DNA of 9,563 bases. Source: Desulfobulbus sp. GTDB lineage: Bacteria; Desulfobacterota; Desulfobulbia; Desulfobulbales; Desulfobulbaceae. Both the position numbers and the translations under genes were made by a program. Where the stretch lies: the NCBI GenBank assembly GCA_017998195.1, contig JAGODN010000064.1:1-9563 (forward strand), written 5' to 3'. Shown piece by piece: positions 1-5,874 of this stretch; position 1 is the first letter of the stretch; every line of letters starts with the position of its first letter. The notes beneath the pieces are model-generated. The model ran no database searches. It saw only the letters and a list, made by a program, of their open reading frames with translations, and had not been told where the DNA came from.

Positions 1-270
1 CTCGTACTCGGTGGGCGCGCCAAGCAATTTGTCGATCTGGTCCTGCAGTTCGATGCGCTCCTTGCTCAGGGTCCACTCGCGCCAGTCATCGAGCGTCTGC
101 CAGGTGCTGATGACCATGCTCACCCCCGCCTCATCGACCCGGTTAAAACTCTCGCCGGAGATGTACCCCTTGCGGCTCAAGGTCAGCGCCCGCATCTTTC
201 TGAGCAGCGCGTCCAGTTCGGGGATGTTCTTCTCCGCCACCTTCCTCTTGATCAGAACCTTGACAGCCAT
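1..270 (-). CDS. ABM-domain (antibiotic biosynthesis monooxygenase-like) protein, 3' end missing
   Basis: The frame opens at an ATG (complement of 268-270) and stays open for 90 codons to the window edge, so the C-terminus and stop are missing. A clear Shine-Dalgarno GGAGGA lies 4 nt upstream on the minus strand. The protein begins MAVKVLIKRKVAEKNIPELD and later has YISGESFNRVDEAG and an ISTWQTLDDWREW segment. This is the pattern of small ABM ferredoxin-like proteins: a first strand, a helix with an LRKMRALTLSRKGYISGE turn, then a W-rich strand and helix. Family members of about 95-105 residues act as dimers and include monooxygenases, heme-degrading enzymes and many proteins of unknown role. 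No substrate can be named here. The gene lies 190 bp downstream of the lipoprotein gene and probably has its own promoter (347-375). Confidence 0.75.
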   Translation of the reverse strand, partial: MAVKVLIKRKVAEKNIPELDALLRKMRALTLSRKGYISGESFNRVDEAGVSMVISTWQTLDDWREWTLSKERIELQDQIDKLLGAPTEYE

Positions 271-346
271 GATGTCCTCCCTGTGTTGATGTAGCATTGA
301 CAGATGTCCATGAACAACCAAACAGCGTCCATCGTGTTGCCCATAA

Positions 347-375
347 ACTATACGCAGTCAGGAGGAGGGATGCAA
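347..375 (-). promoter_or_regulatory. Putative sigma-70 promoter for the ABM-domain gene
   Basis: Read on the minus strand, TTGCAT (370-375) and TATAGT (347-352) are separated by exactly 17 nt. The -10 matches consensus at 5 of 6 positions and the -35 at only 3 of 6. Transcription would start near 340, leaving a leader of about 70 nt before the ATG at 270. This is pattern-based only. The weak -35 would fit a regulated promoter, and an inverted repeat overlaps it. Confidence 0.4.
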
Positions 376-384
376 AGGTTTGCA
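371..384. repeat. Perfect inverted repeat TGCAAA-GG-TTTGCA, operator-like
   Basis: Two 6-bp arms form a perfect inverted repeat with a 2-bp centre. It covers five of the six bases of the predicted minus-strand -35 element (370-375). That position would suit a repressor operator for the ABM-domain gene. No regulator gene is visible in the window. Confidence 0.4.
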
Positions 385-460
385 CAGCTCTTCGGGAAAA
401 ATCCCCCGGCAAAACCGCTGCGGGACAGCACTCTTTGCAAGGCGCCGCTGCCCCGCCGGC

Positions 461-1261
461 TCAGTTGACCTTGAGTTTGCCGCCCGTGCCCATGCCGTGC
501 GGGCCGGTGGCCTCCTGGGCCTCGTAATTTTTGACCGCCTGCACGAGGTTGTTGAAGGCGTCGGTCATCGAGGCCACCACCACCTTGCCTTCCGGGGTTT
601 TCTTGTAGGCCGACAGGGCGCCGCCGGCGCTGCCTTCGAGCATGCCGAACACGCCGCCCACATCCATGGATTTGGCGCTGCCCTCGGCCACCGCCACCTG
701 GACGCTGGAGCGGTTATCCACCAGGGTGAGCATGCTCTGCGCCCCCTTGGATTGCAGGGCGCCGCCGACCAGGGCGCCGACCGTGCCGAACAGGCCGCCG
801 ACCGCGCCGCCGACGCCGCCCATGTCGTTGTCCTGGAAAATCAGGGTCGGACTGACGGTGTAGTCGGCCGCCACCATCTGGCCCTTGCCGAAGTTGCTCT
901 TCTGCCGGAGTTCGCCCGCCTGCTCGAGGTCGCGTTCGCGCATCATGCTGTTCATGCCGGCGCCGCGCTCGACCACCACGAAGCAGTTGCTCTGCTGGGC
1001 CAGGAGTCGCAGCACCGGCACCGTGGACTGGATGCCGTAGCGGCCGAGCCAGGAGTACCAGTTGGCGGTTTGGTCCTCGTTGACCGCCAGGGTGCCGAAC
1101 GGCGAGGTGCAGCGCTCCAGGCTGGCGTTGACATTGGCGGATTTGGCGCCGCCGGCGCTGCCGGTGGCCTCGCTCTTGGCCCCTGCATCCCCCATGTTCA
1201 TCTGGCTGCAGGCGGGCAGGGCACAGGCGGCAAGAGCGATGGCGAACAGGTACTTTTTCAT
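461..1261 (-). CDS. CsgG/HfaB-like outer-membrane lipoprotein
   Basis: This 266-residue protein begins MKKYLFAIALAACALPACSQ: a lysine-rich start, a hydrophobic stretch, and a lipobox LPAC with the lipidated Cys at 18. The body resembles CsgG-type proteins found singly in many proteobacteria. Features include STVPVLRLLAQQSNCFVVVE, then an RERDL segment, GQMVAADYTVSPTLIFQ, a Gly/Ala-rich stretch (about 148-172), TLVDNRSSVQVAVAEGSAKS, and GKVVVASMTDAFNNLVQAVK near the end. The C-terminal tail is Gly-rich (GPHGMGTGGKLKVN). CsgG forms the curli secretion pore in the outer membrane. No csgA, csgB, csgE or csgF gene is visible here, so a curli role cannot be assumed. A strong GGAGGA site lies 3 nt before the ATG. 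The gene starts 33 bp after the SAM hydrolase gene and is probably co-transcribed with it. Confidence 0.8.
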   Translation of the reverse strand: MKKYLFAIALAACALPACSQMNMGDAGAKSEATGSAGGAKSANVNASLERCTSPFGTLAVNEDQTANWYSWLGRYGIQSTVPVLRLLAQQSNCFVVVERGAGMNSMMRERDLEQAGELRQKSNFGKGQMVAADYTVSPTLIFQDNDMGGVGGAVGGLFGTVGALVGGALQSKGAQSMLTLVDNRSSVQVAVAEGSAKSMDVGGVFGMLEGSAGGALSAYKKTPEGKVVVASMTDAFNNLVQAVKNYEAQEATGPHGMGTGGKLKVN

Positions 1262-1275
1262 GGTTCCTCCGTGGT

Positions 1276-1294
1276 GGGGTGGTGGGTGGGTGGG
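1276..1294 (+). other. G-quadruplex motif between the SAM hydrolase and lipoprotein genes
   Basis: The plus strand reads GGGG-TGGT-GGG-T-GGG-T-GGG: four G-tracts of at least three with loops of 4, 1 and 1 nt. This satisfies the usual G3+N1-7 rule, and single-T loops are typical of stable parallel quadruplexes. The G-rich strand is the template for the flanking minus-strand genes, and their mRNA would carry the C-rich copy just upstream of the lipoprotein ribosome-binding site. Whether it folds in the cell is unknown. Confidence 0.55.
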
Positions 1295-2110
1295 TCAGGA
1301 GCGATGCAGGTGGACGGTCACAGGGTCGCCGGGCCGGCAGCCGAGCCGTTCGGCGGCGCTTGCCTGGTTGGCTGCGATTTCGAGGTAGCCGTTGCTGTCA
1401 ACCAGGGCCAGGAGTGCACCGGCGGGCGCCTCGGTGTAGGTGCGGTGGAGACGTTCGACCCGGTGCCCGCCGATTTCGGCCCGGGCGAAGCGGTGCGGGT
1501 CGAACAGGCCGGGACCGGTGCGGATGGTGGTGCGCACGTTGCCGAAATGGTCGATGCGCTGCACCTGGCCGAGCAGCCGGTTGTCGCCCGGGACACTGGC
1601 CGGCACGATCACCATGGTCAGTTCCGCCGGGTCGACCTCCGGGCCGAGATCCTCCAGGGGCCGGCCCGCGGCCAGGGCCGCGGCCACCGGCGCCATCAGG
1701 TCGCGGCCGTGGAAGGTGGGGCTGGCGCTTGTCGGGGCGCGGTCCGCATGCGCCACGCGGTGCACGGCCTCGAGCTTGCGGTCAATGAGGAGCAGGGAGA
1801 GGATGCCGTTGTCCGGGGCGACGAACAGGTGGCCGCTGCCGCGGGCGGCAAGGATCGGTCGGCGGCCGCCCACACCCGGGTCGACCACCACCAGGTGGAC
1901 GCTGCCGGCGGGAAAAAACGCGAAACTGGTGCGGATGGTGACCGCGGCGGTGACCACGTCCCAGGGCGGCACGCCGTGGGTGAGATCGACCACCGTGGCC
2001 GCAGGACAGCCCTTGAGCACGGCGCCGCGCAACTGGCCCGCATAGGGGTCCTGCAGACCGAAATCGGTGGTCAGGGTGACGATGGCAGGCACACGCTCTT
2101 CCATGGGCAT
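1295..2110 (-). CDS. SAM hydroxide adenosyltransferase (DUF62 family, SAM hydrolase)
   Basis: This 271-residue protein belongs to the SAM-dependent chlorinase/fluorinase superfamily. It shows TLTTDFG near the N-terminus (about 12-18), DLTHG (42-46), VVVDPGVGGRR (74-84), APDNGIL (98-104), TFHGRDLMAPVAA (132-144), and IDHFGNVRTTI (186-196) starting the C-terminal domain. D77, R84 and H134 match the Asp-Arg-His triad known from DUF62 proteins that hydrolyse S-adenosylmethionine to adenosine and methionine with activated water. The halogenases lack this arrangement, so hydrolase activity is the better call. The physiological purpose of this family is unsettled. Two in-frame ATGs (2110 and 2104) are possible. 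The second has a GGGG stretch at better spacing, so the true protein may be 269 residues. It is followed at 33 bp by the lipoprotein gene. Confidence 0.88.
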   Translation of the reverse strand: MPMEERVPAIVTLTTDFGLQDPYAGQLRGAVLKGCPAATVVDLTHGVPPWDVVTAAVTIRTSFAFFPAGSVHLVVVDPGVGGRRPILAARGSGHLFVAPDNGILSLLLIDRKLEAVHRVAHADRAPTSASPTFHGRDLMAPVAAALAAGRPLEDLGPEVDPAELTMVIVPASVPGDNRLLGQVQRIDHFGNVRTTIRTGPGLFDPHRFARAEIGGHRVERLHRTYTEAPAGALLALVDSNGYLEIAANQASAAERLGCRPGDPVTVHLHRS

Positions 2111-2216
2111 CCCCGGCCGGGGGCTGGCTCTGGTGCAGGGGGAACATCCGCAACCGCCGGCTGCGGGCGGTGAAAAAACAGCCGGACAAGCCGGCCGATG
2201 ATCAATGGTAGAGCAG

Positions 2217-2232
2217 GACGCCCCGGGGCGTC
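2217..2232. repeat. 16-bp perfect palindrome
   Basis: The sequence GACGCCCCGGGGCGTC is its own reverse complement over 16 bp. It lies about 107 bp upstream of the SAM hydrolase start. It could be a dimeric regulator site or a short hairpin (6-bp stem, CCGG loop). No T-run follows it on either strand, so it does not look like a terminator. Confidence 0.5.
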
Positions 2233-2251
2233 AAGGTGGAAGAGCGGCCGA

Positions 2252-2294
2252 AAGGAAAATCCCGGCCGGCCGGTGGGCTTCGGTAAGCCGGCGG
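2252..2294 (-). terminator. Possible weak terminator after the zinc-ribbon gene
   Basis: On the minus strand, CCGCCGGCTT-ACCG-AAGCC forms a short GC stem with a 4-nt loop. A second GC-rich self-complementary stretch (CCGGCCGGCCGG) follows, then ATTTTCCTTT. The stem is short and the T-run is interrupted and displaced, so termination would be partial at best. Confidence 0.25.
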
Positions 2295-2310
2295 GAGCGA
2301 AGGCGCGGTC

Positions 2311-2826
2311 TCAGGCGAAGCTGAGGCCGCAGTCGGGACAGGTGGACGAACTGGTGGGGAAACGGCAGCCGCAGGCCGGGCAGGTGGCCTCGTTCCGGCC
2401 GGCATCGAACACCTCGTCCGCCAGGCTGGTGTCGTAGTCGGTGAGCACGGTGGTGCGCCGGTGCTCCTCGTCGAGCAGGGCGAGAACCTCGGCCAGGTCC
2501 GCGGCGCGCACCTGGAGGAGCAGTTCCGCGCCGCGGCAGGTGGTGCGGCAGCCGGCCGGGCCGTCGGTACGGGCGATCGCGGCCAGGCCGTGCGCCTCGA
2601 GCAGCGCCTGCAGCTGGCGGATCTGGCCGAGCGGCCCGCGTCGGACCAGGGCGAGCGGCTCGTCCGCACCGATGGGCTCGGGCCGGACGGGCCGCTGCCG
2701 GTCGAGCCGGGCGCGCAGCGCCGCACCGCTCTCCAGGGCCACCCCGCAGGCGGCGCAGGTGGAGATCTCGGGCCGGTACTCGTCGTGGCAGGTCGGGCAG
2801 TAGTTGCACTCCGGATCGATATCCAT
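2311..2826 (-). CDS. Double zinc-ribbon protein with a DUF2007-like middle
   Basis: I do not recognise a named gene. The 171-residue protein has two four-Cys zinc ribbons of identical spacing, CxxC-x10-CxxC: C10/C13/C24/C27 at the N-terminus and C149/C152/C163/C166 at the C-terminus. The middle (about 60-122) has a GQIRQLQALLEAHGLAAIAR helix-strand unit and a LLLQVRAADLAEVLALLDEE unit. This resembles DUF2007-type 'putative signal transducing' domains, though that likeness is judged by eye. It has no signal peptide or membrane segment, so it is probably cytoplasmic. The ATG at 2826 is preferred because an AGGA lies 9 nt upstream. A TTG two codons earlier is too close to that site. The gene starts 28 bp after the hslU stop on the same strand and is probably on the same transcript. 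Function unknown. Confidence 0.7.
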   Translation of the reverse strand: MDIDPECNYCPTCHDEYRPEISTCAACGVALESGAALRARLDRQRPVRPEPIGADEPLALVRRGPLGQIRQLQALLEAHGLAAIARTDGPAGCRTTCRGAELLLQVRAADLAEVLALLDEEHRRTTVLTDYDTSLADEVFDAGRNEATCPACGCRFPTSSSTCPDCGLSFA

Positions 2827-2854
2827 GGGCAAAAATCCTGGCAGAAGTGGGCGT

Positions 2855-4261
2855 CTAGAGGATGTAGCGGCTCAAATCCTCGTTCTCGCTGATGTCGGTC
2901 AGCTGGCGGCGGACATAGTCGGCGGTGACCCGGAACTCCAGGTCTTCGCGGTCGGTGGCGTCGAACGAGACCTCGTCCAGCACCCGCTCGATCACCGTGT
3001 GCAGCCGGCGGGCGCCGATATCCTCGGTCTTCTCGTTGACCTGCACGGCGATGCGTGCCATCTCGCGGATGGCCTCTTCCTCGAACACCAACTTGACATC
3101 CTCGGTGGCGAGCAGGGCGGTGTACTGCCTGATGAGCGCGTTCCTCGGCTCGGTGAGGATGCGGAAGAACTCCTCCTCGCCGAGCGCGTGCAGGTTCACC
3201 CGGATGGGGAAGCGGCCCTGCAGCTCGGGCACCAGGTCCGAGGGCTTGCACACGTGGAAGGCGCCGCTGGCGATGAACAGGATGTGGTCGGTCTTCACCG
3301 GGCCGTACTTGGTGGTCACGGTGGTGCCTTCGACGATGGGGAGCAGGTCGCGCTGCACGCCCTCGCGCGACACCTCGGGCGCACCCGAGCCGGCGCCGCC
3401 GCGCGAGGCGATCTTGTCGATCTCGTCGAGGAAGATGATGCCCGACTGCTCGGTGCGGCGGATGGCCTTTTCGGTGACGCTCTCGTGGTCCACCAGCCGT
3501 TCGGCCTCCTCGCGCTTGAGGTATTCGAGCGCTTCCGGCACCTTCATCCGGCGGGGCTGTTTCTTCTTGGGGAAAAATTTCGAGAAGGCGTCCTGCAGGG
3601 AACTCTGCATCTCCTCCATGCTCGAGGCGGAAAACATCTCCACGGTCGGCGCGCCACCCTGGGCCGACACCGCCAACTCCACCGTGCGGTCGTCCAGCTC
3701 GCCCCGACGGAGCATCTCGCGGAACCGTTCGCGGGTGGTCTGACCCTGGTAGTCGGCCTGGCGGGCGGCGCCGTCGTAGCCGAGTTCGATGGCCGCGGGT
3801 TTGGCCGGGGTGGTGGTCTGGGCCGGGGAGCGGGGCAGGAGCAGGTCGAGCAGTCGCTCCTCGGCGTTGGCCGCGGCCCGGCCCTGCACCCCTTCCGCCT
3901 CCTCCCTGGTGACCATGGTGATGGCCAGCTGCACCAGGTCACGGATCATCGACTCCACGTCCCGGCCCACGTAGCCGACCTCGGTGAACTTGGAGGCCTC
4001 GATCTTGAGAAACGGGCTCTGCGCCAGGTGGGCGAGCCGACGGGCGATCTCGGTCTTGCCCACGCCGGTCGGGCCGATCATGATGATGTTCTTGGGGGCG
4101 ATCTCCTCACGCAGGGACGGTTCGACCTGCTGGCGGCGCCAGCGGTTGCGCAGGGCGATGGCCACCGAGCGCTTGGCCTCGGCCTGGCCGATGACGTAGC
4201 GGTCCAGTTCGGCCACGGTTTCCCGAGGCGTGAGCGATCCTCTGTGGGCGGAGGGGTTCAT
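2855..4261 (-). CDS. hslU: ATP-dependent protease ATPase subunit HslU
   Basis: This 468-residue AAA+ unfoldase feeds substrates to the HslV peptidase in the cytoplasm. Visible motifs are the N-terminal LDRYVIGQ..AK signature (19-30), Walker A GPTGVGKT (63-70), the substrate-gripping pore loop GYVGRD (96-101), an intermediate I-domain (about 110-265), Walker B IIFLDEID (275-282), the ELQGRFPIR segment with arginine R350, sensor-2 GARR (416-419), and the C-terminal tail LSRYIL that docks into HslV. It is slightly longer than E. coli HslU (443 residues). The extra length seems to lie in the I-domain, where there is a Pro/Thr-rich stretch near 143-156. The start ATG overlaps the hslV stop as ATGA, indicating translational coupling. 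The open frame continues upstream, but that part is hslV DNA in another frame. Confidence 0.97.
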   Translation of the reverse strand: MNPSAHRGSLTPRETVAELDRYVIGQAEAKRSVAIALRNRWRRQQVEPSLREEIAPKNIIMIGPTGVGKTEIARRLAHLAQSPFLKIEASKFTEVGYVGRDVESMIRDLVQLAITMVTREEAEGVQGRAAANAEERLLDLLLPRSPAQTTTPAKPAAIELGYDGAARQADYQGQTTRERFREMLRRGELDDRTVELAVSAQGGAPTVEMFSASSMEEMQSSLQDAFSKFFPKKKQPRRMKVPEALEYLKREEAERLVDHESVTEKAIRRTEQSGIIFLDEIDKIASRGGAGSGAPEVSREGVQRDLLPIVEGTTVTTKYGPVKTDHILFIASGAFHVCKPSDLVPELQGRFPIRVNLHALGEEEFFRILTEPRNALIRQYTALLATEDVKLVFEEEAIREMARIAVQVNEKTEDIGARRLHTVIERVLDEVSFDATDREDLEFRVTADYVRRQLTDISENEDLSRYIL

Positions 4262-4797
4262 ATCTTTTCGACGACGATGTTGGTGTTGGTGTAGACGCAG
4301 ATGGAGCCGGCGATCTCCAGGGCGGTGCGGGCGATGGCGGCCGCGTCGAGCGCGGAATGGTCGATGAGGGCCCGCGCCGCCGCCTGGGCGTAGGGGCCGC
4401 CCGAGCCGATGGCGAGGATGCCGTCGTCCGCCTCGATGACGTCGCCGGTGCCGGACAACAGCAGCGAGTACCTGGCGTCCACGGCGATGAGCATGGCCTC
4501 GAGGCGGCGCAGCATCTTGTCCGTGCGCCAGTCCTTGGCCAGTTCGACCGCACTGCGCATGAGGTTGCCGTTGTACTGCTCGAGCTTCTGCTCCAGCCGG
4601 TCGTAGAGGGTGAAGGCGTCGGCGGTGGCGCCGGCAAAACCGGTGATCACCTGGTCGTGGTAGAGCCGCCGGACCTTTCTGGCCTGGTGCTTGATCACGG
4701 TCGCCCCGAGGGAGACCTGGCCGTCGCCGGCGACAACGACTTCGCCCCGGTGACGAATGGCAAGGATGGTGGTGGAGCGGATGGGTTGTGGGCGCAT
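4258..4797 (-). CDS. hslV: ATP-dependent protease peptidase subunit HslV
   Basis: This 179-residue threonine peptidase forms the double hexameric ring of HslUV. It begins MRPQPIRS then TTILAIRHRGE. By alignment with E. coli HslV, T9 is the N-terminal nucleophile after removal of an eight-residue propeptide. D25 and K41 match the catalytic D17 and K33. The core VVVAGDGQVSLG, KVRRLYHDQVITGFAGATAD, VELAKDWRTDKMLRRLEAM and AIGSGGPYAQAAARAL are highly characteristic. An AGGA lies 2 nt before the ATG at 4797, a close spacing. An in-frame earlier start near 4902 would add 35 unconserved residues and is rejected. The 123-bp gap to xerC includes an AT-rich patch (about 4808-4838). A weak TTGATG-17-TGTTTT pair there could be a promoter. 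Confidence 0.97.
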   Translation of the reverse strand: MRPQPIRSTTILAIRHRGEVVVAGDGQVSLGATVIKHQARKVRRLYHDQVITGFAGATADAFTLYDRLEQKLEQYNGNLMRSAVELAKDWRTDKMLRRLEAMLIAVDARYSLLLSGTGDVIEADDGILAIGSGGPYAQAAARALIDHSALDAAAIARTALEIAGSICVYTNTNIVVEKI

Positions 4798-4920
4798 GTT
4801 CCTGTGCTGCTGGTGGTGATTGATAAAAAAACAATGCGCAAACGGGTAAACATCAAGCCGGAGCCCGTCAATGGCCGGGCCGGTTTTCCGCCCGCTGCGC
4901 ATTCGGCGGCGCAGGGCCTT

Positions 4921-5829
4921 TCATTCCTTGCGCCGGGCCTGCGGATGGGCCTGGTCGTAGACCCGGGTGAGATGGTCGATGTTCAGGTGGGTGTACATCT
5001 GGGTGGTGGACAGGCTGACGTGACCGAGCAGTTCCTGGACGGTGCGCAGATCCGCGCCCATCTCGAGCAGGTGGGTGGCGAACGAGTGGCGCAGGCCGTG
5101 CGGGGTGACACTCACGCCGATGCCGGCGCGCAGGCCGTAGCCCTGCACGAACCGCTCCACCGACCGCGCGCTCAAGCGCGTGCCCCGGCCGTTGAGGAAC
5201 AGGGCCTGACGCTCGGTCTGACGGCCGCGGGCGGCGCGGGCGAGGAGGAGCGCATCCCGCTCGGGCAGGTACTGGCGCAGGGCCTCGCTGGCGGCCCGGC
5301 CAAACGGAATGAGCCGTTCCTTGTTACCCTTGCCGCGGACCCGCACCATCTCCTCGGCCCAGTCGAAGTCCGCGAGGTTGGCGGCCACCAGTTCCGACAC
5401 ACGCATGCCGGTCGCGTAGAGCAGCTCCAGCACCGCCCGGTCCCGCCGCCAGTACCGGTCCACGGCGGTGGGCGCCTCGACCAGGGCGAACACCTCGTCC
5501 ACGGTGAGAAAGGCCGGGATGTGCCGGCCGCGCCTGGGTCCGACCACCCCGGCCAGCGGGTCGGCGGCAAGAATTCCGCGGCGGCGCAGAAAACTGAAGA
5601 AGGTGCGCAGGGTCGAGAGCTTGCGCGCCACCGAGGCGCTCGCGTTGGTCGCGTACAGGCTGGCGACGAAGGAACGGACCGTGACCGCGGTGACCCGGTC
5701 GGGCGGGCTGTCGTCGCCGCAGAAGCGGACGAATTCGCGCAGGTCGCGCTTGTAACTGGCCGCGGTGTGGGGCGAATACCCCTTTTCCACCAGCAGCCAG
5801 GAGAGGAACGGTTCGATCTGGGTGATCAT
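4921..5829 (-). CDS. xerC: Tyrosine site-specific recombinase XerC
   Basis: This 302-residue recombinase resolves chromosome dimers at dif, acting with a second Xer protein and FtsK at the division site. The N-terminal SAM-like DNA-binding domain reads FLSWLLVEKGYSPHTAASYK and KLSTLRTFFSFLRRRG. The catalytic domain shows ATGMRVSEL (R143), VRGKGNKER (K167), TPHGLRHSFATHLLEMGADL (H244, R247), LLGHVSLSTTQMYTH (H270 and nucleophile Y279). All six catalytic positions are present. XerC is chosen over XerD because of its place before hslVU, as in the Bacillus codV-clpQ-clpY order. The C-terminus ends in the usual HPQARRKE. The ATG at 5829 is used, but a TTG two codons earlier is possible. Neither has a good Shine-Dalgarno sequence. 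Confidence 0.93.
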   Translation of the reverse strand: MITQIEPFLSWLLVEKGYSPHTAASYKRDLREFVRFCGDDSPPDRVTAVTVRSFVASLYATNASASVARKLSTLRTFFSFLRRRGILAADPLAGVVGPRRGRHIPAFLTVDEVFALVEAPTAVDRYWRRDRAVLELLYATGMRVSELVAANLADFDWAEEMVRVRGKGNKERLIPFGRAASEALRQYLPERDALLLARAARGRQTERQALFLNGRGTRLSARSVERFVQGYGLRAGIGVSVTPHGLRHSFATHLLEMGADLRTVQELLGHVSLSTTQMYTHLNIDHLTRVYDQAHPQARRKE

Positions 5830-5842
5830 CGCCAAAGAGAGG

Positions 5843-5871
5843 TTGAAACCACGGGGTATTCTGTTTAAAGT
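5843..5871 (+). promoter_or_regulatory. Putative sigma-70 promoter for xseB-ispA-dxs
   Basis: TTGAAA (5843-5848, 5 of 6 consensus) and TAAAGT (5866-5871, 4 of 6) are separated by exactly 17 nt. Transcription would start near 5878, giving a leader of about 63 nt before the xseB ATG at 5941, with a stem-loop close to the 5' end. It lies in the divergent gap between xerC and xseB, where a promoter is expected. Confidence 0.5.
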
Positions 5872-5874
5872 CGC

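Larger units (their letters stand above)
2111..2310. other. Gap of 200 bp with hairpins and palindromes between two minus-strand genes
   Basis: No credible gene lies here. From the zinc-ribbon stop leftwards, the minus strand holds a GC-rich stem region followed by a T-rich stretch (2252-2294), a 16-bp perfect palindrome (2217-2232), and a 7-bp stem with a 15-nt loop (2157-2185). The gap probably ends the xerC-hslVU transcript at least in part and holds the start signals of the SAM hydrolase gene. I could not identify a convincing -35/-10 pair. Confidence 0.5.

Noticed and set aside
297..302. Perfect TTGACA on the plus strand
   Set aside because: At 16-18 nt spacing there is no acceptable -10, and no convincing plus-strand gene follows.
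391..440. Possible terminator after the lipoprotein gene
   Set aside because: The GCTG/CAGC stem is only 4 bp, although TTTT follows. The GGGA/TCCC hairpin next to it has no T-run. Too weak to list.
380..2173. A 597-codon plus-strand open frame across the lipoprotein and SAM hydrolase genes
   Set aside because: It is antisense to two genes with clear family motifs, and it runs through their intergenic gap. Composition is typical of a GC-rich shadow frame.
2202..3251. A 349-codon minus-strand frame overlapping hslU and the zinc-ribbon gene
   Set aside because: It is out of frame with both genes, and its Pro/Arg/Ser/Ala-rich low-complexity product is typical of a +1 shadow.
2804..4294. A 496-codon plus-strand open frame opposite hslU
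   Set aside because: It is the mirror frame of hslU, with no domain or ribosome-binding site. The hslU motifs are complete on the other strand.
4357..5868. A 503-codon plus-strand open frame opposite hslV and xerC
   Set aside because: It spans two well-identified minus-strand genes and their spacer, so it is a GC-rich artefact.
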